64,000 bases of DNA from Rhyacichthys aspro (taxonomy: Eukaryota; Chordata; Actinopteri; Gobiiformes; Rhyacichthyidae). Position 1 is the stretch's first letter; each line of letters starts with the position of its first letter. The stretch covers positions 19,259,307-19,323,306 of the forward strand of contig CM072151.1 of NCBI GenBank assembly GCA_036850595.1, read 5' to 3'. Positions 10,387 through 20,105 of the stretch are shown in pieces. Made by a program: the position numbers and the translations under genes. The notes below the pieces were generated by a model. It worked only from the letters and a program-made list of their open reading frames with translations, did no database searches and was not told the origin of the DNA.

Positions 10387-13300
10387 GTGAGCTTTGTTTG
10401 TCGATGATTTGAAATGATGTTATAGGACTATCAGTGTCACATAAATACAATAAAATAATAAATAAAAAACAAAAATATTCCTTAACCAATTAGTTCAGAC
10501 ATAAATTGAACAACTTTTTTTTGTGTAAATTTTATAACGATTTTTATTATTTAAATTTTTTCCATCAATGATGGTATATAGATGGTATGAAGCTGAGTGT
10601 TATGGGGCTATGGAATTGGACCTAAATTAAAAAACAAACAAACAAAAAAACATGTCGATTTTTTTTTTTTTTTCTGAAGAATTTCCAAATTGATCACATT
10701 TTTTACTTTTTATGATTTGTAAGTTTTCATTTGTTTTCAGTATGATCAATTCAATCTTACAAAAGTATAGGGATGATATTATAATTTGGGCATTTTAAGC
10801 TTTAATGAATGAAATAACATGGGACTACAAGACATAACCACCTAAAATATATTTGTAGGTGACAACAATAAACAATTACGTTAAATTTTAATTTTTTGTT
10901 TTGAGAATTCTCATGATGATTTCCTTTGTTCAAATTTTAAGTAAAAAAAAAGTATGAGTTAAACCTTGCAAAAGATGATAAATTTGAAATCAAAAAGTTT
11001 TTACATTTTAGTAAATCTCATAATGATTTTTTATGAAGGGGGCCCCATGACCTCAAAGGCAGATTACACACATTTTGATCATAAGATTTTATATGGATAG
11101 CATTTTAAGCTAAGACTCTAATCTATCAATTGCCTCACCAAAGTGACTTAAATTAAAAAGACTTAAATTTAAAAAATGTGTCATAGTGACCTGTCATAAT
11201 ACTCCAGAGAAAATACTCTATACTTTGCTTTCTCAGAATAATTAATCAGTCATGCAACACCTTTCTGTTACAAATGGGTGTTAACACTTACTGCCACCGT
11301 TTCCCGAAACTGGGACAAAGCCTGATGAACATTTTGGGTAAACATCTGATAAGGCCTTGTTCTTTGCTGAAAGGAACAGTACATAACGATAAGGCACTGC
11401 TCGGGAGCTGCCATTCGACGAATCTGACTTTGGCGGCAACTTTGTTTGACTTCGTGAAATGGCCGTCTCGTTGATTCAGCTAATGGGATTCATGCTGTCT
11501 GCGCTGGGGCAATTTTTAATATCAGCCGCGACAGCCATGGACGAGTGGAGCTTACAAGACAGATCTATGACAGTCGTAACCAATGTTTACACCTATTCGG
11601 GTCTTTGGAAGTCGTGTGTTGGGACGGCGTACGGTACAACCCAGTGCAGGCCCTATTTTACCATCCTGGGACTGCCAGGTAAGAGAATTACATCCGCAGA
11701 TAAAAGACGTTTATCACTGATTTCTCTGGCTTGGATTAGAGGAACATTTTCCAACAGACCTGCGAGGACTTTAGAATATTTGGGAGGTTTTAGGACTGAT
11801 TTTTTTTCCTCCCTCCAAACCCATTGCATTAAATTGCAGTCGACAGCAGAAAAAGATGGTGTCTCTCGGGAATCGAATGGAAATTTGATGAAACATCCGA
11901 AGCTTAGCTGAGCAAGCACAAGCTTTACCAGAGCGTCACACAATGTAAAGCACATTTCCACACTCTACTTAACAGCTGAATACAGTCAAGAGCATATTAT
12001 ATACAAGGTTTTAAAGGCTTAAGTTGAGGAATTATACAGGTACAATGTGGCAGGCCATTGGTCACTATTTTTAACACATGGGGCTTTACAAACATAACTT
12101 TCTTGCTTCACTTTTTTTCAGCCAGACTTAGATTTTCTAAAAAGGGAGTTAATCCTCTTTAATGCACATTGTTGCGATGCACAAACATTCAGTGGACGCA
12201 GGAGTGGACTCGGTAGAAGTAGTTCCACCGGAGAATAATGTTTTGCTAATACTTTCATAATAGGGGGTTAGTGTTAATTTGATAGATTATGTGTTTAGTT
12301 GACTGTCTTGTTAATGAATCAATGCCTGAATTATTTGTCTTTCTTATGGGCACCTAACAATTATGTTACTTTACAACAGGCTTATAAATGATTTATTACT
12401 ATGTTATTACTGGAGTTGTACGTCATTACCAAGCCATTTTTAGGGCCCATAGACACAGAAAGAAGAAGACCATTTCAAGGTTGATGAATTTCTTGCCAAA
12501 TAGTTACATATCCACATAAAGTCAGTGAGTTAGTCATCTGTTAGAATTAATTATTTCATTTATACCATGCAAAATATGTTCAGTGTACAACCTATATCTG
12601 TATTTACTTTTCTGACTTATACTAGCGAATTGAAACTATGTTATAAAATATTGCTGCGTTCTACAGCTATGGTAACAGACTAAATCTGGACTGTTAAAGG
12701 CCTCCAGGCATAAATAGCCTTATATAGATATTAAATGAGTTGGGGATGGGTTTTTGTTCACTATGACAACATCTGTAATATCATTATCTCTTGTAAAAAT
12801 TGCACATTATTGTCCAAACTTGACACACAGAAACCACATTCATAAATCTGTTCCCAACATCACACTGCAGGGAGACATTTTTAAATATTCACAAATGAAA
12901 ACACACGTATGCACAAAAACTATTTCTAAAGACAGAACAAAGACTATTCACTGTTTGCATTTAATTCTCTCTTCAGTGTGATCGGAGCCAAAGATCAAAT
13001 CAACCTTTTATTTCTATTTGTTTTAATGTGCACACTTTGGGTTTAGTCATTTGCCATTTTCCAAAGCATTGACTATGGTTTGTTAAAGTGTTTGAATGTA
13101 AGAATATTCTGTTCACAGACTCAATCATGAGTTTATCAGGTTATTAGCATTTAACATGAACAACGTCAAGTTTAATGTTAGCTACCTTTAATCAAGGCTA
13201 CATACAAATAAATACACAAATATAGCTTTAGCCAACATTAAGGGTCAAATACAGAGCTAACAGTAGTAACTGGTCCAGGTCACACTTATGTTGGTAAGAA

Positions 13301-15728
13301 AGGGACATTTTAACTCAAGATTCTGAAGTCTTTTTCTGGCATGACCAAGCACCAATTTTAATTCACAAAGACGACATGAATGCAGCAATCTAGAGTGTGT
13401 TTCATGCAAATTCTCTTAAATAGATGTCGCAGTGCATCATCCATTTCACTGACCGCTCTATTTGGCCCTGCAGCTCTGCTCCAGGCCGTGCGGGCGCTGA
13501 TGATCGTCGGGATCGTTCTGGGCGCCATTGGCTGTCTGGTGGCCATCTTTGCTCTGAAGTGCTTGAAAATGGGCAACATGGAGGACAACATCAAAGCCAC
13601 CATGACGCTGACGGCTGGCATCATGTTTATTCTGGCAGGTATGAGACAGATCTGACAAAAATGCTCTGTTTACTGTTGTGAGGGTGACATTTTGAACTTG
13701 TCCAGGTGTCTGTGGCGTCGCTGGAGTGTCGGCTTTTGCTAATTTAATCGTGCAAAGTTTCCATTTCACCACGTACGCCGATGGGGGATTGGGTATGGGA
13801 GGAGGAGGACTCACGGGAACACTCACTCCCAGGTATAGCCTCATAGATTTTTGTTTCATGCACTTTGGTTCTGTGGTGTGATGACTACGCTGTTTTCAGA
13901 TACACCTTTGGTCCGGCTCTGTTCGTGGGCTGGATCGGTGGCGCCATCTTGCTGATCGGAGGTGTCCTGATGTGTCTGGCCTGTCGGGGAATGGCTCCAC
14001 AAAGAAATGAGAGGTATGTTTTTGTTGCTTTGTACGTTGTCTTTTTATCCTCATTGTGAGTACACGTTATGACTTTTCAAAATGGAATCCACATAGACAA
14101 GATTTTCACACAATTTATAATATGATTTTTTTTTCTCTTTTGCTATTTGACGTAAAGAAGGGAATTTTCATCTAGTTTTATGTTTAAATTAAAACAATTA
14201 AAGCAAAGCAACATCAGCAGTGTGAAAAAAGCTAGTTTTGATCGGATGTCTTTAAGTTTTAGCCTTGTCTGTCACTATAGACCAGATCTAATATCATTTA
14301 CACGCCAAATAAAGATGCAAAAAGTGCTGTGTTAAATGAAAGTGCATGGCTAATTTGCATAAATCAAGTCCATGTCGGTCACACAGATGCTACACGGCTC
14401 ATGTTTATGCCAGTTTCTTGCCACTTCACTGAACAAAGACATTACAGAGGTCACATGACTTCTTTCTCTGGTGATTATTAGCCATCGTTATCATCTGTAG
14501 TGACTCCATGTGCCTTGAGCGCTAGCAGCAGCATTAGCCTTCACAAAGTGTACATTTCTGCCATAAAAGACAGTAAGATTTGATTTTGCAATATAGCTAT
14601 TTTCAACGTCATCCGTTGAGATTCAACTTGCAATATTGTAATGGATTAACTTTTAACGCTATTAAAACCATCTCCATCCATTATAATTATTTCACTGTAC
14701 TTTTATTATTCTAAGACTGCGGTGTGACGAAATGAACTGGAATCAAATCAAATGAATCACAGAAAACAAAGAACACAAGAAACACAAAGTCATACTTCAT
14801 TGATCCTGTAACAATAGTGTGAGTGTTGTCCAAAAGTGACCTCTTTTAAAATGAAAATGCATCATGTTCTAAACTAGTGACTATAAAACCACAATTCCTC
14901 AGTGACTTATTTTACCATGACTTTTCTTTCTTTTTTAAATAAACTGACATTTAAATTTGCATGGATCGAAAGTATAGAATAAGCCATCTTTTGTTCCCAA
15001 TACTTCTTAATCTGTCAAAGTGTATCTGTTGACGATCATTCTCAGATGTAAATAGCATCACTGGCTACACAATACTGAGGAATGAATAGCAACTACCTTT
15101 TTTCAATAGAAACAACTATTATGTGACCTTTCAAAAGCAAAACGCCTTTTTTATTGGACAAAAAGCAAAGATAAAAGCTTCTGATTAGAAAAAAGAGGTA
15201 TTGTCCCGCACTTCCTGTCAGTATCTAAAGTAAACACTGCACGTTCTCATTTCAAAAGCATGAACAGACAGAAGTCTTGGCAGTAGTTTTTTTCATGCAC
15301 AAAACCTCTCTTCATGGTTTTAAAATCTTTCTCTGCCTTTAAATGATCAGGAGCCACTCAGCGAAATGTAAATGCTGGTATTGTGTACTTTTACGCCGCG
15401 TGCATAATGCAGACTTGCAAATGTTGGTGATGCTGCTGGCAAAGCACTACAGCGATGTCTCACTCTTCTGCTTGTCACATTTGTTCTGCTTCTTGGCGTA
15501 AATTCTAAAGCACCTTTGTAATATAGACAAAAAATGATGATGCAGGAGCTGGTAATGGTATATTGTTGTTGTGTTGTTTTTAGGTTTGATGGGATGGCCT
15601 ACAAAGCCGCCTCGCAGCACACACAGATGTACCGACGGGACACGAGACCACGCACGGCCTACGACGACTCGTACAAGGCTCACAGTGTGGACGGCAGGCA
15701 GGCCATCCAGAAATTCAATTACGTATAG
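10167..15728 (+). CDS. cldn18: Claudin-18, two alternative first exons, five coding exons per transcript
   Basis: Claudin-18 is a four-pass membrane protein of epithelial tight junctions that sets paracellular ion permeability. The joined exons 10167-10386 (or 11459-11678), 13474-13638, 13706-13832, 13900-14013 and 15584-15728 give 771 nt, that is 256 aa plus stop; mammalian claudin-18 is 261 aa. Transmembrane segments lie at about residues 6-26, 80-100, 119-140 and 175-197. The first extracellular loop has the claudin signature W30, G48-L49-W50, C53 and C63 in both forms. Every intron has GT/AG borders, and intron phases agree across joins. The tail ends Tyr-Val, as in PDZ-binding claudins. 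Mammalian claudin-18 also uses two first exons, for lung and stomach forms, which supports the assignment. Which fish exon matches which mammalian form cannot be settled by expression here. Confidence 0.95.
10387..11458. other. Interval between alternative first exons (intron / second promoter)
   Basis: The interval is AT-rich with poly(T) runs. It must contain the promoter of the exon-b transcript, probably within 11220-11458, where composition becomes more balanced (GGCGGCAAC words). No TATA box is clear. Confidence 0.4.
11459..11678 (+). CDS. cldn18: cldn18 alternative first coding exon b (diverged)
   Basis: The exon is 220 nt, exactly the length and phase of exon a, and encodes residues 1-73. 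It keeps W30, GLW48-50, C53, C63 and the RPYFTILGLP end, but differs strongly elsewhere. Residues 54-62 read VGTAYGTTQ instead of VRQSSGFTE, and the DLYDN segment of exon a is DRSMT. The start has G at -3 and G at +4; the donor is CCAG|GTAAGA. Intact frame, splice site and claudin signature argue that it is a working exon and not a pseudo-exon. The changed loop implies different charge and so possibly different pore or pairing properties. Confidence 0.9.
11679..13473. other. cldn18: cldn18 intron before shared exon 2
   Basis: This 1.8-kb intron is AT-rich and I recognise no repeat or exon in it. The acceptor is CCCTGCAG|CTCTGC. Confidence 0.6.
13474..13638 (+). CDS. cldn18: cldn18 exon 2 (shared)
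   Basis: The 165-nt exon spans residues 74-129 and encodes transmembrane segment 2 (ALMIVGIVLGAIGCLVAIF) and the intracellular loop (KCLKMGN), then runs into segment 3. Acceptor CTGCAG and donor GCAG|GTATGA are good. It joins either first exon in phase 1. Confidence 0.95.
13706..13832 (+). CDS. cldn18: cldn18 exon 3
   Basis: The 127-nt exon covers residues 129-171: the end of transmembrane segment 3 and the second extracellular loop, which holds a glycine-rich run GGLGMGGGGL. Acceptor TGTCCAG; donor CCCAG|GTATAG. The introns on either side are only 67 bp each. Confidence 0.93.
13900..14013 (+). CDS. cldn18: cldn18 exon 4
   Basis: The 114-nt exon covers residues 171-209 and encodes transmembrane segment 4 (ALFVGWIGGAILLIGGVLM), ending in CLACRGMAPQRNER. 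Acceptor TTTTCAG; donor GAGAG|GTATGT. Confidence 0.95.
14014..15583. other. cldn18: cldn18 intron 4
   Basis: A 1.6-kb AT-rich intron with no repeat or exon that I can identify. Confidence 0.6.
15584..15728 (+). CDS. cldn18: cldn18 exon 5, C-terminal tail and stop
   Basis: The exon covers residues 209-256 and encodes the cytoplasmic tail, rich in Arg, Tyr and Asp (RRDTRPRTAYDDSYKAH), and stops at TAG 15726-15728. The last residues are KFNYV, a class-II-like PDZ ligand ending Tyr-Val; mammalian claudin-18 ends DYV. Acceptor TTTTTAG. Confidence 0.95.
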
Positions 15729-16071
15729 TTGACATAAAATGACTGAAAAGAATGAATTTGTCTTTTTTCATGTCTTTATTGAGTGTCTGCATTGTGTGTT
15801 AATGAATTCAGTGATTGTAAAACTAAATGTCATTTTGTTTTCTTAAATGTAACTTAACTGCCATTCGCCTACAGTAGCCCAGAAAGGACAAACCATCATA
15901 CTTAACAGGTTCCAACTATTTACGCTGTATCCTAGGTTTGCAGCAACAATTATATTATTTATCTGTATTCAAACCATGATACATGATACAGATATCTCTT
16001 GTGTGTAATATGTTTGGGCACTGGCTACAATCAGGAATCACTTCAGATTGTAAATGTTTTATACTTTTTTC

Positions 16072-16077
16072 AATAAA
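16072..16077 (+). other. cldn18: Poly(A) signal of cldn18
   Basis: AATAAA lies about 345 bp after the stop codon, giving a plausible 3' UTR end near 16090-16110, just before the MITE that follows. Confidence 0.65.
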
Positions 16078-16119
16078 GCAGCCAAGATGTGTTTTCTGTT
16101 GTAGACTGTATTGACTTTT

Positions 16120-16361
16120 TGGTAACACTTTAGAATAACTCACACTATTCAACATTACTTGAGTATTTGTAACAACTTAATTCATCATAAATTCATCATT
16201 TACAAAGCATTACTCCAACATTAATACTACTATCACTATTATGTTATAAACATTGTTATAAATGTTTTAGTCTTAACAATAAACCCATGTCTAATAACAC
16301 ATAAATTATATTTCAGTGTCAATAAATAGTTTATTAATTCAGTCATTATAAAGTGTAACCG
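16120..16361. mobile_element. Miniature inverted-repeat element next to the cldn18 3' end
   Basis: The left end GGTAACACTTTAGAATAA pairs with the reverse complement of the right end (GGTTACACTTTATAATGA). The interior is AT-rich with TTCATCATAAATTCATCA repeats. The GGTAACACTTTA terminus is frequent among fish miniature DNA transposons. No clear target duplication was found. Confidence 0.6.
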
Positions 16362-16544
16362 ACATTTTAATGAATATTCATGTCCAGCTGTAAGTATTAT
16401 TATGGCTGTAGTCAAACAAAGAAAACTATCCACACAGTTTCTGTTGGTGAGGTCTCAGAGGGCATTTTTAATGAGTACAACATGTTGTTTAGTAGAGCCA
16501 ATTCACAATTGACTCTAAACCTTCTGAACCATTTTTCATGATTG

Positions 16545-17070
16545 TCATTTGTATCAAAGAAGAATCTTATTTGGAACATTAGTCATGTGTGTGGAAGATG
16601 GCACCTTAAATTAAAAAAAAAAAGAAAAGAAAAAGTTGCAGTCATTTTACTGTAAAAATGCAGGACTATATAAAGTCCTCAGGGAAGTTGCATTTGCATT
16701 TGTTAAACTGTAATAATTTTGAATTTCAGTTCTTTGATTGGACATAAATCTTTAATTTTGGTAGAATATACATACAATTTACTGTGACTTTTGGTATTAG
16801 ATATTGCAGTCATTTCCTGTAAATTTTACAACTTACCCTTAACATTTGTGTTTTATGTATTTTGTGCCAATTAAAAGTTATACATTTACTGTTGCTAGTT
16901 TACAAAGTTCTTTTTTTTTTTTTTCAACGTAGAACTGAATTCTCATTATAATGTCTTTAAGCATGTCCAGCTGCCTTCCTCTTAAGAATAAACTAAAAAC
17001 AAAATGTCAACCAAATAAAAATAAAGAAAATAACTATTGACCTCTCCTCTTTGTTATGAACCTTGTGTCT
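16545..17070 (+). repeat. Intergenic duplicated block, copy A
   Basis: The block matches 18240-19060 in the same order: GTATCAAAG, a GTGTGGAAGA.GGCA motif, an A-rich run, TTTACTGTAAAAATGCA, TTCTTTGATTG, a TAGAATAT stretch, TTTTGTG.CAAT, and a closing ATTGACCTCTCCTC motif. The copies differ by many substitutions and by inserted poly(A)/poly(T) and a TG repeat. It may be a local duplication or two insertions of one unknown element. Confidence 0.75.
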
Positions 17071-18239
17071 GGTTGCATTTGCCGACTTGTATTTCCATAC
17101 AGCATGTATCACCATACATCTAAGTTTATTCAGAACTGGGGCTGTGGTGCATTCATCAATAGTAGATTCAAAAAAACACAATGTTAAAAGTAATAAGTAT
17201 TGCGTTGCAGGCTGCAGCCTCTGCGTCCTATATAACAACAAGCAAATAATCTGGGGGAGAAAATAACCTATTTAGCTTGAAAATACTTTACAAAAATACA
17301 GAAGAGAAGGATCCCCAAATCTCTTGTTTTTGTTTATCCCATTAGTCTTATCATCAGAAAATAGTGGTCATCAGTTTGGTGGTGTTTGTTTGCTGTTATC
17401 TGCTGCCCTCCAGCTTCACAGTAAACACAAGCAGAGTAATTAAATAAAAAAAAACCAGGCATGTTCATTTCTCTCTACAGATGTGGACTGGGGTCTGATA
17501 CACCATTAGTCCACTGGGACAGGGCCAACACACAGAAAACGCTTTTCGCTCACAGGCATGAAATTGTTGTAATAGTTTCATTACATTAAAGAAAGTTAAT
17601 GGCACTGTAATAAGGCAATGTTAAGAGTTTGGTGAAAATAGTGTCAATGAAAACATCTTAACCTCTGATGTCCTTGGTCTTGTTTTATAGATTAAATAAT
17701 GATAATCACACTACACATATCAGCTCTATTTTAAAATTAAATGATCATGCCAAACCATTATGCAACACTCACATTTAAAACAATTTTCTTTTCTTTTTCT
17801 GACTTTTTTTCTAATAAATAATATGGGCTGGTTAAAAGTGAATCATTTGTGTCTTACTGTGAAATGCTTTTTATTTCCCATAGTATGCTGGTTGAGCTTG
17901 GAATATAAAGGTCTTTCACGTTTTATTCTACATGAACAATTTTTAACATGTGGTACAGTGTGAAACCTGAAGCTCTGACTCCATCTAGTGGCTATAAAAT
18001 GCATCACCGCTCAATGAAGTGATCCATGACACAATGATGACAGGCAACTTTTACATTCATTTAGAACTAGCTAATAATGTGAAAGGAAACATAGTGACCT
18101 TAGTTCTCTAAGGCAGGACAGCTAACCATCCCACTATATTCCACATGAATTTAAAGTCAAGTTATCATTGGGGCTACTCCTGTATGTGAGTAATAAGCAA
18201 TTAACTGTAGTTTATTTTGCACAAAGTAAGCTGGATTTA
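17071..18239. other. Intergenic spacer between the duplicated blocks
   Basis: AT-rich sequence with no recognised exon. A CTCCATCTAGTGGCTATA word at about 17980-17997 resembles the core of the dispersed repeat seen near 3.1 and 5.4 kb. Confidence 0.5.
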
Positions 18240-19060
18240 TGGTCTTTTGTATCAAAGGAGAGTCTTGTTTGCAACAGTACTGTGATGTTTGTGGAAGAAG
18301 GCATCTGGACGTTTTACAGTTTGCAGTTTAAAAAAAAAAAAAAGGAAAAGAAAAAAAGTGGAAGCTGTATTTGCCATTATTTAACTGTAAAAATGCAAGG
18401 ACAATAAAAAGTAATTATGGAAGTTGTACACTGCAAAAAAAAAAAAAAAAAAAAAGAAGTAAAAATCTTACATTTTAATTCTTTGATTGTACATGAATGT
18501 AAACACTCTAAATCTGTAATAATGATAGAATATCTTGGTAAATACATACATACATGTACAGTAGTTTCTGTTATGTGATATTACAGTTATTTCTTATTAA
18601 CTACCATGTTGAATTTTAACATTTGGGGGTTTTTTTTTGTTTTTTTTTGTATTTTGTGTCAATAAAAATAAAGTTCTTTTTTTTTTATTAAGGTAATTTA
18701 ATTAAGGTAGTTTAAAAACTACAGCAATACACTATTCTGCTTTTACAGTATTAACTATTGCTAGTTGACGTTTGTGTGTGTGTGTTTTTGTTGTTATAGT
18801 TTTTGTTGTTGTAGTTTTTTTTTGTGTAGAAGTGTAGAAGACATTTATCATTAAAATGTCTGTCACAATAAACATTTAGATGCCTTATTCTTAACAAAAA
18901 ACTAATAAAATGTTTTGCCAGTGTCAATAGCCAATTAACTGAAATGGCCTACCCGCTTACCATGAAGACTTTAATATGTAAAACAAATAAGAACAAAGAA
19001 ATTAATAATTGACCTCTCCTCCTCTCCTCTTTGTTTTTTTATGTCTCAGCACACCTTTCT
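18240..19060 (+). repeat. Intergenic duplicated block, copy B
   Basis: Diverged second copy of the block at 16545-17070, lengthened by a poly(A) run (18435-18455), a poly(T) run and a TG/TTG repeat near 18775-18830. It ends in the same ATTGACCTCTCCTC motif. Confidence 0.75.
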
Positions 19061-19462
19061 TTGATACATTTCTTGTCTTTTGATTCAACAAGACACATGA
19101 AAGTACTTAATTACCGCTGACCTTGACAACCTTTATTTTGAACAAACCTCATTTAAATTTAATTATAGACTTAAATCAATTCAGATCAATTAAAAATGAG
19201 AGCTGCCTTTAAACTAATCTCTATCACTGTTGAGAATGCTGGGAGACTCTGGACATGTTCTGCATTTTAATGAAACACAGAGATGAAGATGAGAGATTAG
19301 ATTAATGCGGTAAATGAAGATGTGAAAGACTCATAAACAGGTGACACATCAAGAAAACCTAAGTGATCAAATCAGACTGGTTTAATTATATTTTGTGAGG
19401 TCTGTGTTGTCTTTGTGGGCCCGTTATTCATTTTAAGTTCACGCTGTAGTACACTTTCTGTT

Positions 19463-19476
19463 CCACCAGAGGGCGA
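19463..19476 (+). promoter_or_regulatory. CTCF-like motif between cldn18 and hs2st1
   Basis: CCACCAGAGGGCGA fits the vertebrate CTCF core closely. It lies about 515 bp upstream of the hs2st1 start codon, in a suitable place for a promoter-proximal insulator. Occupancy is not shown by sequence. Confidence 0.45.
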
Positions 19477-19978
19477 TAGACTTCTCAATGACTCGAAGAA
19501 GAAAACAAGCTCGGGGCTAACAGTGATGCTAAAGGATGCTACATGCTCTGTTTACTCTCTCAACTCAGGAGTTTGGAGCTGCTCTTGGCTTTTTTTCATC
19601 CTTTTTTATTTATTTTTTTTGATAGACAGACTTGCATCAAGACTGCGCGCTATCGGTGGAGTTTAAGGGTTGAAAAAGTCAAAAAGCTTAGTAAACTGTG
19701 GATTTATTTCAAAGATAGCGCTAGCATGAGCAGTATCAGGTTTAGTGATGTTTAGCAGAGAAGCTCCCTGCAGTTGTTGCGTGAGAATCCCGTTAAGAAT
19801 CATGTATCTCACCATCAGAAGAATGGAGCCTAACAGCTAACGTTAGCACTATTTACTTTGAGTTCATTAAAGTAAATCAAAAATATTGAAGTTGTTAGAG
19901 TGGGGTAACAGCTGTTAGCAGACTCCAGAGTGGAGTTAGCCTCCAGCAGAGCTCTGGGATTTAGAGGCTGTTAGTTTG

Positions 19979-20105
19979 ATGGGGCTTTTCAGGATTATGA
20001 TGATGGCGCCTAAGTTTTATCTTTTGGCTCTGCTGGCGTTTGGAGTGGCCGTGCTCTTCATCGAAAACCAGATCCAGAAACTGGAGGAATCCAGAGCCAA
20101 ACTCG
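19979..20105 (+). CDS. hs2st1: hs2st1 exon 1 (signal anchor)
   Basis: Encodes residues 1-42 and one base of codon 43. The start ATG has T at -3 and G at +4, a weak context, but it matches the family N-terminus (MGL.RIMM). In-frame Met codons at 7-9 could serve as a back-up start. A short upstream frame of 12 codons (19802-19840) would lie in the 5' leader if transcription starts before it. Donor: CTCG|GTAAG. Confidence 0.93.

Noticed and set aside
11653..11961. A 102-codon minus-strand frame over cldn18 exon b
   Set aside because: Antisense shadow of exon b and its intron.
13358..13859. Minus-strand frames of 88 and 133 codons opposite cldn18 exons 2-3
   Set aside because: Antisense to conserved claudin coding sequence; the peptide has no recognisable features.
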